From assembly GCA_964448005.1 (NCBI GenBank), contig CAYUUW010000023.1, positions 1 to 20,225 on the forward strand: DNA of 20,225 nt, given 5' to 3'. The stretch comes from CAYUUW01 sp964448005 (lineage in GTDB: Bacteria > Patescibacteriota > Gracilibacteria > UM-FILTER-43-11). The notes below the pieces were generated by a model. That model did not search any database and was not told the origin of the DNA. It worked only from the letters and a program-made list of their open reading frames with translations. Position numbers and translations under genes: made by a program. This document shows, piece by piece, positions 6,324 through 12,581 of this stretch (its first letter is position 1; every line of letters begins with the position of its first letter).

Positions 6324-8567
6324 TTAGATCCTCTCCAGCGGCGCAATGCTCCCGGCGAACCTCTTGATTCCCAGGAACTTGTTGGAGAAAGCCACCGTCA
6401 CCACATCACCCTTCACCTGAACCACCACTCCTTCGCCGTAGTCCTTGTGGCGCACCTTTTCCCCATCTTGGAAGCGGCCTTTCGACTTGGGCTGAACCTC
6501 CTCTTCCGGCCGCTGATCGAAGGGGTTGCCGTAGTCGGAGCCGTCTGACGAAACCACTGGCTTGGCCGAGGAACCCCAAGCTTGCTGGGAAGTGCCGGAA
6601 TAAGGACGCAAGAAGCCCGCCGAGGAAGCTTGGCCCTGCCGATCCATCAAATGCTCGGGGATGTCCGCCACAAAGCGCGAAACAGGATTGCTCTGGAAAT
6701 CGCCGTAAAGCTGCCGACGCTGGGCGCAAAGCAAGATCAGCTTCTGCATGGCCCGGGTCACGCCCACGTACATCAGCCTGCGCTCTTCCTCCATCTCCGC
6801 CGGATCAGCCAAAGAGCGGCTATGGGGAAACACATTCTCCTCGCAGCCGACAATGAAGACGTAAGGGAATTCCAGGCCCTTCACGGAATGGAGCGTCATG
6901 AGCGGGACCATGGGCTCGTTGGATTTCAGGCCATCGGCATCGGCCACCAGGGCCACCTCCTCCAGAAAGGAATCCAGCGATTCGCGAGGCTCCAAGCCAT
7001 CGTATTTGGCGGAAACGGACTCCAGCTCCAGCACGTTCTCCCAGCGCATTTCGCCTTCTTCGGTGCCGTCGTTCAGGTAGGCCTGGTAGCCGATCTGGTC
7101 GATGATCCGCCGCATGAGCTGGGAGACGGTTCTGCTCTGCGCCTCCTCGCGCCAGAGCTCGATGCTGCGCCAGAACATGGCCAAAGACTGCTTGGCGCCT
7201 TTGCTAAGCTCCTCAATCATCTCCGCATGCTTCAGCAGCTCGCCCAAGGCCAGCGAGCGGGCCAGCGCGAAGGCCTGAAGCTTCTGCAGAGTGCCCGGCC
7301 CCAGGCGCCGGGGCGGGATGTTGATGATGCGCAGCAGGCTTTCGCTGTCGTAGGGGTTTTGGACGACTCGGAGGTAAGCCAGAATGTCCTTGATTTCCTT
7401 TCGGGCGTAGAATTTGACCCCGCCGATCACCGTGTAAGGCAGGCCATGGCGAAGAAAGGCCTCTTCCAGCACGCGCGATTGGGCATGGGTGCGGTAGAGC
7501 ACCACCATGTGGTTGGCAGGAACCCCCTGCTGCTGCAGCTGACGCACTCGTTGGGCCACGGTTTGGGCCTCTTCCTGCTCGTTTTGGGCATGGATCACCT
7601 CAACAAGATCCCCGCCGCCCCGATCGGTCCACATTTTCTTGGGGGTCCGGCCCACGTTCTTTTCGATGATCGCATCCGCCGCATCCAGGATCGTCTGCGT
7701 GGAGCGGTAGTTCTGCTCCAGCTTGATGATTTTAGCCTCAGGATAGTCCCGCTCGAATTCCAGGATGTTGCGCAAGTCCGCCCCGCGGAAGCGGTAGATG
7801 GACTGGTCGCTGTCGCCAATGACGCACAGATTGCGGTACTTGGCCGCCAGCAGGCGCACCAGGGCGTACTGGGCATGGTTCGTGTCCTGGTATTCGTCGA
7901 TGCTCAGGTAGCGCCAGCGCTCCTGGCACTCCTCCAACACCTGCGGGTGCTCCTGCAGGAGCCGGACCGCGAGGCCGATCAGGTCGTCGAAATCCACCGC
8001 GTTGTTCTGCGTCAGCCGCTTCTGGTAGAGGTCGAACAGCTGCGCCGCCTGCTTTTCGTAGGTGTTCGAAGCGTGGCCCGCCAGGTCGGAGGCAGTCTGG
8101 AGCTGGTGCTTGAGGCGCGAGATGGTGCCCAGGACCATTTGCGGCTTCATCTGCTCGTCGTCGATGCTCTGCTCTTTTAGGATGCGCTTCATCAGGCTGC
8201 GGCTGTCGTCGCTGTCGTAGATCGCGAAGCCGCTGCGCAGGCCGGCCTTTTCCGCATGATGGCGAAGCAGGTGCAGGCACACGGAATGAAAGGTGCCGAT
8301 CATGGGCTTGTTCTTGGGATGCAGCCCCTCGAAATTCGTCTCCATCAGCTCTGCCACCCGCCGCTCCATTTCCTTGGCGGCCTTGTTGGTGAAGGTGACT
8401 GCCAGGATCTGCCACGGGTGCGCCGCATTTTGGGCGATAAGATTGGCGATGCGGTAGGTGAGGGCCTTGGTTTTTCCGCTCCCCGCGCCCGCCACGATCA
8501 AAAGCGGCCCGTTCAGGGTTTCGGCGGCTTCGCGCTGCTGGGGATTGAGGGGGTCGAGGAAGGTCAT
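6324..8567 (-). CDS. pcrA: superfamily 1A DNA helicase, PcrA/UvrD type
   Basis: This ATP-driven 3'-5' DNA helicase acts in nucleotide-excision and mismatch repair, removal of recombinase filaments and replication-transcription conflict. From ATG 8567 it has 747 residues, the normal size. Motifs in order: Q-motif LNPQQREA (7-14), Walker A GAGSGKT (27-33), VTFTNKAAKEM (motif Ia), DEYQDT (223-228, Walker B), GDSDQSIYRFRGA (motif III), EQNYRST (motif IV), TLHSVKGLEF (motif V) and EERRLMYVGVTRA (motif VI). The C-terminal segment GEKVRHKDYGEGVVVQV resembles the PcrA Tudor-like domain that contacts RNA polymerase, which is why PcrA is preferred over Rep. A longer in-frame start at 8660 would run through the palindrome and is unlikely. 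The upstream neighbour on the same strand is the RAYT. Confidence 0.95.
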   Translation of the reverse strand: MTFLDPLNPQQREAAETLNGPLLIVAGAGSGKTKALTYRIANLIAQNAAHPWQILAVTFTNKAAKEMERRVAELMETNFEGLHPKNKPMIGTFHSVCLHLLRHHAEKAGLRSGFAIYDSDDSRSLMKRILKEQSIDDEQMKPQMVLGTISRLKHQLQTASDLAGHASNTYEKQAAQLFDLYQKRLTQNNAVDFDDLIGLAVRLLQEHPQVLEECQERWRYLSIDEYQDTNHAQYALVRLLAAKYRNLCVIGDSDQSIYRFRGADLRNILEFERDYPEAKIIKLEQNYRSTQTILDAADAIIEKNVGRTPKKMWTDRGGGDLVEVIHAQNEQEEAQTVAQRVRQLQQQGVPANHMVVLYRTHAQSRVLEEAFLRHGLPYTVIGGVKFYARKEIKDILAYLRVVQNPYDSESLLRIINIPPRRLGPGTLQKLQAFALARSLALGELLKHAEMIEELSKGAKQSLAMFWRSIELWREEAQSRTVSQLMRRIIDQIGYQAYLNDGTEEGEMRWENVLELESVSAKYDGLEPRESLDSFLEEVALVADADGLKSNEPMVPLMTLHSVKGLEFPYVFIVGCEENVFPHSRSLADPAEMEEERRLMYVGVTRAMQKLILLCAQRRQLYGDFQSNPVSRFVADIPEHLMDRQGQASSAGFLRPYSGTSQQAWGSSAKPVVSSDGSDYGNPFDQRPEEEVQPKSKGRFQDGEKVRHKDYGEGVVVQVKGDVVTVAFSNKFLGIKRFAGSIAPLERI

Positions 8568-8614
8568 GGGTAGTTTTGGATGCCGAATAAGGATACCCGA
8601 ATTCCACAAGAGAA

Positions 8615-8648
8615 GCATTAGGGGCGCATTGCAATGCGCCCCTAATGC
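8615..8648. repeat. RAYT-associated palindrome, downstream copy
   Basis: This is a perfect 34-base palindrome. Its 24-base core starts AGGGGCG and ends CGCCCCT, with TTGCAA at the centre, and is identical to the core at 9292-9323. The flanks are GCATT and AATGC. It overlaps the last codon and stop of the transposase gene and lies between that gene and the helicase. Confidence 0.95.
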
Positions 8649-9208
8649 CTTTGATTCCAATTCTTCGGATTATCACGAATATACAAACGGATCCGATCCA
8701 ATTCATCTTGGTTGCGGATAATTCGATCGTGATAGGAACGCTGCCAGGAGAAATCGAAAAATCCAGCCAAATGGATCTGCTTGGTGGTGGCCCCCTTGAA
8801 TCCTCGAATGATGGCCGGCAGATTGTTGGATTGTGGACCGAATCTGTTCCTGTGTTTTCCGTTTTCGGAACAGGTTTTTTCACCTGTTAGGGGCGGATGG
8901 CCATCCGCCCCTAACGCAGGCCCGCAGGCCTGCGTCGGGTTATTTGAAACGCCCACCAGGACCACGGCATGAAAATGGTCTGGCATCACCACAAATTCAT
9001 CCAACATCACATTGCTGCGAACCAGAGGTGTTTTTAGCCATTCGTTTTGTATTATTTTTCCCACTTGCGACAATTCCATCCTATCACCAATGATCTCCCC
9101 AAAAAAATGCTCACGATCCTTGATGCAGATTGTTACAAAATATGCCCCTTCAGAAGAATAATCATGGCCTTGCAGGCGAAGGGAATTTCGACGCTTCCGT
9201 AATTCCAT
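8642..9208 (-). CDS. REP-associated tyrosine transposase (RAYT, Y1/TnpA-REP family)
   Basis: These single-strand HUH-type transposases are linked to dispersed palindromic REP elements. The 188-residue protein shows HUH motif HFH at residues 78-80 in VVMPDHFHAVV, and a candidate catalytic Tyr159 in QRSYHDRIIRN, followed by the family C-terminus (DELDRIRLYIRDNPKNW). Residues about 89-112, between these halves, are encoded by two palindromes (8886-8915 and 8914-8935), an in-frame insertion in a region that varies in this family. Near-identical palindromes sit at both ends (8615-8648, 9292-9323). The start at ATG 9208 follows a strong promoter. The frame is intact and all key residues are present, so the protein may be active. 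Confidence 0.92.
   Translation of the reverse strand: MELRKRRNSLRLQGHDYSSEGAYFVTICIKDREHFFGEIIGDRMELSQVGKIIQNEWLKTPLVRSNVMLDEFVVMPDHFHAVVLVGVSNNPTQACGPALGADGHPPLTGEKTCSENGKHRNRFGPQSNNLPAIIRGFKGATTKQIHLAGFFDFSWQRSYHDRIIRNQDELDRIRLYIRDNPKNWNQRH
8886..8915. repeat. RAYT-type palindrome inside the transposase gene
   Basis: A perfect 30-base palindrome begins GTTAGGGGCGGAT. It shares the AGGGGCG...CGCCCCT arms of the two flanking palindromes. The centre is GGCC instead of TGCA, and one compensating arm pair is changed. Confidence 0.9.
8914..8935. repeat. second hairpin inside the transposase gene
   Basis: A perfect 9-bp stem (ACGCAGGCC / GGCCTGCGT) with loop CGCA directly abuts the preceding palindrome. 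Together they encode residues about 92-110 of the transposase. Confidence 0.8.
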
Positions 9209-9256
9209 ACACTATTGTTTCAGTAGATGCAAAAATTCTTTCGTGGATCGATTGTA

Positions 9257-9285
9257 AATTTAGTAAACAAAAGTTTACCTGTCAA
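9257..9285 (-). promoter_or_regulatory. RAYT promoter with a palindrome in its spacer
   Basis: On the minus strand a consensus -35 TTGACA (9285-9280) is followed by a 17-base spacer and TAAATT (9262-9257). The spacer is almost entirely an inverted repeat (GTAAAC, four bases, GTTTAC; 9263-9278), so it could be an operator that limits transposase expression. The transcript start is expected near 9250, 42 bases before the ATG. Confidence 0.6.
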
Positions 9286-9291
9286 TTGTTC

Positions 9292-9323
9292 GGGCAGGGG
9301 CGCATTGCAATGCGCCCCTGCCC
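9292..9323. repeat. RAYT-associated palindrome, upstream copy
   Basis: A perfect 32-base palindrome has the same 24-base core as 8615-8648, here flanked by GGGC and GCCC. It lies just upstream of the transposase -35 box and also upstream of the rpsF promoter on the other strand. Confidence 0.95.
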
Positions 9324-9348
9324 TTTTGGTTCGAACAGTAAAATACCC

Positions 9349-9376
9349 TTGCCACCCTGGCACAATCCTGTAAAAT
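9349..9376 (+). promoter_or_regulatory. rpsF promoter
   Basis: TTGCCA (9349-9354), a 16-base spacer and TAAAAT (9371-9376) form a likely sigma-70 promoter. The start is expected near 9383, giving a leader of about 57 bases that contains the hairpin at 9385-9431. Confidence 0.55.
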
Positions 9377-9384
9377 AACGCAGC

Positions 9385-9431
9385 ATCTTTGTCCGATGGC
9401 CACCGCATCGGACCGTTTAGTCCATAAAGAT
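9385..9431 (+). promoter_or_regulatory. structured rpsF leader, candidate S6:S18 autoregulatory RNA
   Basis: An outer stem ATCTTT (9385-9390) / AAAGAT (9426-9431) encloses a perfect 8-bp hairpin GTCCGATG / CATCGGAC (9391-9398, 9406-9413). An unpaired 3' stretch starts CCG near 9413. ACCG also occurs in the hairpin loop. In several bacteria the S6:S18 complex represses its own mRNA through a stem with a bulged CCG. The position is right, but I cannot confirm the match to that motif. Confidence 0.45.
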
Positions 9432-9439
9432 CCCTACCC

Positions 9440-9895
9440 ATGGCCAAAGCCAAGCAAGGCGGCATGGAGTCCCACATTGTGGTGACCCAAAAGCCGTACG
9501 AAATCGTCATCGTCTTCAAGCCCGACCTGCTTCAAGCCTCATTGGAGAAGAAGCTCAAGGAGTTCGAGGCTTTTCTTGAGGAAAACAACGGCCGCTCCAC
9601 CCTGAGGGACATTTGGGGAAGGCGCGATCTGGCTTACCCTATCCGCCAGCACACCCAAGGCCTTTACGTGGTGTACAACGCCAGCCTTTCCACCGATTCC
9701 CTAAAGGAACTGGACGAGCACCTGCGCATCCACACCGACGTGATCCGCCACCTGGTGGTCAGCCTTCCGGAGGGCTACACCTACAACAACTTCCAGCAGG
9801 AAGCCGCCGAGCCTGAAAAGGCTGCTTCCGCAAAGCCCCAAGGACTGGACGACAAGCTGGAGAAGATTTTGAACAACGACGAATTCAAGCTGTGA
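9440..9895 (+). CDS. rpsF: 30S ribosomal protein S6
   Basis: S6 binds 16S rRNA with S18 on the platform of the small subunit. The S6 core begins at about residue 18 (KPYEIVIVFKPDLL) and includes WGRRDLAYPIRQHTQGLYVVYN and a C-terminal strand HLVVSLPEGY. The 151-residue protein is longer than the usual 95-135 because of an 18-residue N-terminal extension and an Ala/Glu/Lys-rich tail ending LDDKLEKILNNDEFKL. ATG 9440 follows the hairpin leader with no clear Shine-Dalgarno site; ATG 9464 is an alternative. rpsR follows after 36 bases. The ssb gene often found between them is missing here. Confidence 0.95.
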   Translation: MAKAKQGGMESHIVVTQKPYEIVIVFKPDLLQASLEKKLKEFEAFLEENNGRSTLRDIWGRRDLAYPIRQHTQGLYVVYNASLSTDSLKELDEHLRIHTDVIRHLVVSLPEGYTYNNFQQEAAEPEKAASAKPQGLDDKLEKILNNDEFKL

Positions 9896-9931
9896 AGCCC
9901 CATTCCATTATTCCGCTAATTTTCAGCCAGC

Positions 9932-10177
9932 ATGCCAAAGCACATCATCTTCTCCACCACCCAAAAACACCCCCTGGGAAAGCGCCGCTGCACCTTCTGC
10001 ACCAATCAGATGGGCGAGATCGACTACAAGGACCTTCCAACGCTCAGGCACTTCGTCAACGGTTTCCAGAGGATCAAATCCCGCTACTATTCGGGAGTCT
10101 GCCTCAACCACCAGAAAAAGCTCGCCCGTTCCATCAAGCGCGCCCGCCACGTTGCCCTGCTTCCTTTTGTGAATTAA
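9932..10177 (+). CDS. rpsR: 30S ribosomal protein S18
   Basis: S18 forms a heterodimer with S6 on the 30S platform. The 81-residue protein has the family core GKRRCTFC...IDYKD and C-terminal KKLARSIKRARHVALLPF. Candidate zinc ligands Cys20, Cys23, Cys57 and His60 are all present, so this is the zinc-binding (C+) form. It lies 36 bases after rpsF and is very likely cotranscribed. The start ATG 9932 has no clear ribosome binding site, so translational coupling to rpsF is likely. Confidence 0.95.
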   Translation: MPKHIIFSTTQKHPLGKRRCTFCTNQMGEIDYKDLPTLRHFVNGFQRIKSRYYSGVCLNHQKKLARSIKRARHVALLPFVN

Positions 10178-10189
10178 TCCATAGCTTAA

Positions 10190-10213
10190 AAGCTTACGCA
10201 GCTCAATAAGCTT
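10190..10213. repeat. HindIII-like repeat hairpin between rpsR and yebC
   Basis: AAGCTTA (10190-10196) pairs with TAAGCTT (10207-10213) over a 10-base loop. Another AAGCTTA copy follows at 10216-10222. No long T-run follows the stem, so it is a weak terminator at best. Confidence 0.4.
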
Positions 10214-10255
10214 ATAAGCTTAGTCGCCTGGACTGGTAGTTTTTAATTAAGGATA

Positions 10256-11011
10256 ATGAGCGGTCACAGCAAATGGCATTCCATCAAGCACAAGAAGGGG
10301 GCAGCCGACGCCAAGCGAGGCAAGATCTTCACTCGGCACGCCAACCTGATCACCTTGGCCGCGCGGCAAGGCGGAGAGCCTGAAACGAACCCCTCCCTGC
10401 GCCTGGCCATAGACAACGCCAAGCAGGACAATGTGCCCAACGCCAATATAGAGCGGGCTATTCGGCGAGGCACCGGCGAAGACAAGGACGCAGCCGAGAT
10501 CCACGAAGTATCGTACGAGGGCTACGGCCCTTGCGGAGTGGCCGTCATCGTGGAGTGCCTGACGGACAACAAGAACCGCAGCTACACCAATGTGCGGACG
10601 CTTTTCGGCAAACGAGGCGGAAACCTGGGCAATTCAGGAAGCGTCGCTTGGATGTTCGAGCGCAAGGGGCTCATCCAGGTCAATGCGGAGGGCAGGGATC
10701 CGGAGGAGCTGGAGCTGGCGGCCATCGAGGCCGGCGCGCAGGATGTTGAGATGGAGGAGGGCGTGCTGATGATCGCCACCAGCCCCTCGGAGCTGATGCA
10801 GGTGAATGGAAAGCTCAAGTCCCAGGGAATAGCTTCGGAGAAGGCGGAGCTCATTCTGACACCCACAACCCCTGCTCCTCTGGGTGATCCGGAGCAGGCA
10901 AAGCAGGTGATGGAGTTCATTGATGCCCTAGAGGACGATGAGGATGTGAGTCGGGTGTACAGCAATGCGAATATTCCTCCGGAGATTCTGGAGAGGCTGA
11001 TGGGGGAGTAA
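10256..11011 (+). CDS. yebC: YebC/PmpR (TACO1) family protein
   Basis: YebC-family proteins were long called transcription regulators. Work on the mitochondrial homologue TACO1 and on bacterial YebC points to a ribosome-associated role that helps translation through difficult stretches such as prolines. The 251-residue length is normal. Visible hallmarks are MSGHSKWHSIKHKKGAADAKRGKIF (residues 1-25), NANIERAIRRGTGE (about 63-76), YEGYGPCGVAVIVE, the TDNKNR loop and a C-terminal ending in DVSRVYSNANIPPE. AAGGA lies five bases before ATG 10256. The neighbouring ribosomal protein genes fit a translational role. It converges on the patatin gene with a gap of 19 bases. Confidence 0.96.
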   Translation: MSGHSKWHSIKHKKGAADAKRGKIFTRHANLITLAARQGGEPETNPSLRLAIDNAKQDNVPNANIERAIRRGTGEDKDAAEIHEVSYEGYGPCGVAVIVECLTDNKNRSYTNVRTLFGKRGGNLGNSGSVAWMFERKGLIQVNAEGRDPEELELAAIEAGAQDVEMEEGVLMIATSPSELMQVNGKLKSQGIASEKAELILTPTTPAPLGDPEQAKQVMEFIDALEDDEDVSRVYSNANIPPEILERLMGE

Positions 11012-11030
11012 CGAGGGCCCTCTGGATAGA

Positions 11031-11912
11031 TCAGGACAGAAGCGCCTGAAGGGCCTTCAGATCCTTCAGCATGGCGTTCTTTCCGATAGCAATGGCCTCC
11101 CCTCCCCTTTCCACTTCGATCAGCCCAATAGGAACGTTCGCCTCAATGAGCAGATCCGGCGCGGACTGCAGCACGCGCAGGTGGCTGGCCTCTTTCATGG
11201 CGATTTCCAAGGTCCTCATGGCCATGCTGAGCATGAATTTGAAGCTGTCGTTGGCCTTGCGGGTGACAATCCGCCCAAAAAAGCCGCGCTTCTTTTCCCC
11301 ATAGTAGCGCCGGAAGATCTCGGCGGACATCCATTGCTGGCCGGCCAGGCTATTGACCCCCACGCCCATCAGCACATCGGTCCCAAAAGCCTTCAGCTCG
11401 GGCAAAGGAAGGTTGTCTATCACCCCGCCGTCCACCAGCAGCTGCCCCCCCATGAACACCGGAGGAAGGATGAAGGGGAGGCTGGCCGAAGCCCGAACCG
11501 CCTCCCGCAAAAGACCCTTGGAAAGCGTGACTGCCTTGCCGGATTCAATGTCCACCGCCGTGCAGGCGAAAGGTATTCTGCAGTCGTCGAAAGTCCTTTC
11601 CCCCAACAGCTCCTTCAGCATCCTGTCCATGTCGTCGCCCTTCATCAGGCTGGCGTGGAGGAGATTGAAGGTCTTCAGGCTCAAAAAACCCTTGGGGGCA
11701 TAACGCTGCAAGGCAGCCACTAGGGAATCCATAGGAATGCCCAAGGCGTGAACCGCGCCCACCATGGCGCCCATGCTGGTGCCGGTGATGGCATGGACCT
11801 GAACGCCCTCCTTCTGGAGCACGTCGAGCAAGCCGATATGGGCCAAGCCTCGGACCCCGCCCCCGCCCAAGGCCACTCCCAATGTTTTCTTCTGCGCGAA
11901 GGCTTCTGGCAT
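11031..11912 (-). CDS. patatin-like phospholipase (RssA family)
   Basis: Patatin-like enzymes hydrolyse acyl esters of phospholipids with a Ser-Asp dyad. The 293-residue protein has the oxyanion-hole glycines GGGGVRGLAHIG (residues 16-27), nucleophile Ser46 in GTSMGA, and Asp161 in DGGVIDNLP. It lacks a signal peptide, as in most bacterial RssA-type members, so it should be cytoplasmic or membrane-peripheral. The C-terminal region is helical and ends ALQALLS. Frame and start ATG 11912 are clear, but there is no strong ribosome binding site. The upstream region carries a tetraloop hairpin (11934-11951). Its substrate and role in this organism are unknown. Confidence 0.92.
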   Translation of the reverse strand: MPEAFAQKKTLGVALGGGGVRGLAHIGLLDVLQKEGVQVHAITGTSMGAMVGAVHALGIPMDSLVAALQRYAPKGFLSLKTFNLLHASLMKGDDMDRMLKELLGERTFDDCRIPFACTAVDIESGKAVTLSKGLLREAVRASASLPFILPPVFMGGQLLVDGGVIDNLPLPELKAFGTDVLMGVGVNSLAGQQWMSAEIFRRYYGEKKRGFFGRIVTRKANDSFKFMLSMAMRTLEIAMKEASHLRVLQSAPDLLIEANVPIGLIEVERGGEAIAIGKNAMLKDLKALQALLS

Positions 11913-11933
11913 GTTTGATTTTTGCGTTCAATC

Positions 11934-11951
11934 GCCTGCCGAAAGGCAGGC
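11934..11951. repeat. GAAA-tetraloop hairpin
   Basis: A perfect 7-bp stem GCCTGCC / GGCAGGC closes a GAAA loop, 22 bases upstream of the patatin start. On the minus strand it would lie in the leader of that gene, and its loop would read TTTC. Confidence 0.5.
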
Positions 11952-12070
11952 TGCTCCAAGCTTTGTACCATTTTCCGGAGCGCGAAGAAAGGCCAAATGC
12001 CTTTTCCATGAAGACGTTCCTTAAAAAAGGATTTCCCGAAAACGATCCAGGAAAACCTGACCATTGCCGA

Positions 12071-12099
12071 TTGTTCGAAGAAAAAATTTAAAGTAGACT
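12071..12099 (+). promoter_or_regulatory. candidate promoter for the tRNA-Arg region
   Basis: TTGTTC (12071-12076), a 17-base spacer and TAGACT (12094-12099) precede the decayed tRNA copy and the tRNA-Arg genes on the plus strand. Confidence 0.4.
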
Positions 12100-12162
12100 A
12101 GGGCTCGAACTTTCCTTGAACCGTTCAATAGGCCGATGGGCAAACGCCTTCCGGGCTCCGCC

Positions 12163-12232
12163 ATCAACATGCTCCAGTAGCTCAGCCTGCCGACCGGAGC
12201 CTCGGCGAAGGTGGGTGGATGAGCAGCAAGCC
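12163..12232 (+). pseudogene. decayed tRNA-Arg 5' copy split by a palindromic insertion
   Basis: Bases 12163-12185 match 12251-12273 (the upstream flank and 5' part of the intact tRNA-Arg) with one mismatch. A 30-base insert then interrupts the D-loop. After it, GTGGAT-GAGCAGCAAGCC (12215-12232) resumes the tRNA-like sequence. There is no T-arm, so this is a nonfunctional fragment. Confidence 0.7.
12186..12211. repeat. small palindromic repeat inserted in the tRNA-Arg copy
   Basis: The sequence GCCGA-CCGG-AGCCTCGGCGAAGG matches the reverse complement of 12336-12359 apart from a four-base insert and two substitutions. It belongs to a small dispersed family of consensus GCCRAAGCCTYGGCGWAGG. 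Confidence 0.55.
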
Positions 12233-12258
12233 GTTCGGCACCCCATCAATATCAATAT

Positions 12259-12334
12259 GCTCCAGTAGCTCAGTGGATAGAGCAGCAGCCTTCTAAGCTG
12301 ACGGTCGCAGGTTCAATTCCTGCCTGGGGCACCA
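12259..12334 (+). tRNA. tRNA-Arg (UCU)
   Basis: The 76-base cloverleaf has acceptor GCTCCAG / CTGGGGC (one G-U pair), D-stem GCTC/GAGC, anticodon loop CTTCTAA with anticodon TCT, and T-arm GCAGG-TTCAATT-CCTGC. The discriminator is A and CCA is encoded. It decodes AGA and AGG. The outermost anticodon-stem pair is a G-A mismatch. Confidence 0.95.
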
Positions 12335-12335
12335 G

Positions 12336-12359
12336 CCTACGCCAAGGCTTCGGCTGGCG
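12336..12359. repeat. small palindromic repeat directly after tRNA-Arg (UCU)
   Basis: It has the stem CGCCA...TGGCG around AGGCTTCGGC and begins one base after the encoded CCA. It is the inverted relative of the repeat at 12186-12211. Confidence 0.55.
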
Positions 12360-12401
12360 CGCCACAAAAACACACCACGAAAACAGTATTTCCAAAAATA
12401 G

Positions 12402-12478
<77 letters not shown>

Positions 12479-12494
12479 CCCATCCCCACCGTTC

Positions 12495-12510
12495 CCGGAG
12501 CCGAAGGCCG
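12495..12510 (+). repeat. partial copy of the tRNA-Arg (CCG) anticodon arm
   Basis: Sixteen bases are identical to 12436-12451 of tRNA-Arg (CCG). They lie 16 bases after its CCA end, and no further cloverleaf is visible. Confidence 0.6.
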
Positions 12511-12552
12511 AAGAGCCGCAAGGTAGCTTTTTTGGAGCTTTTGGTGAAAGGA

Positions 12553-12573
12553 CGCCGAGGGGTTAGCTCGGCG
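12553..12573. terminator. hairpin between the tRNAs and the M14 gene
   Basis: A perfect 7-bp stem CGCCGAG / CTCGGCG with a 7-base loop lies where plus-strand tRNA transcripts meet the minus-strand hydrolase gene. It could end transcription from both sides, but T-runs are poor. Confidence 0.4.
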
Positions 12574-12581
12574 CCCTTGTG

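Noticed and set aside
6582..8180. 532-codon plus-strand open frame opposite the helicase
   Set aside because: It is the antisense of conserved helicase motifs with GC-rich codon bias; it shows no domain and no ribosome binding site.
8568..8660. Extended helicase start at 8660
   Set aside because: It would translate the RAYT palindrome and overlap the RAYT 3' end; ATG 8567 gives the usual N-terminus with LNPQQ close to the start.
11013..11022. GAGGGCCCTC palindrome between yebC and the patatin gene
   Set aside because: It is only ten bases with no loop or T-run, so no terminator call is justified.
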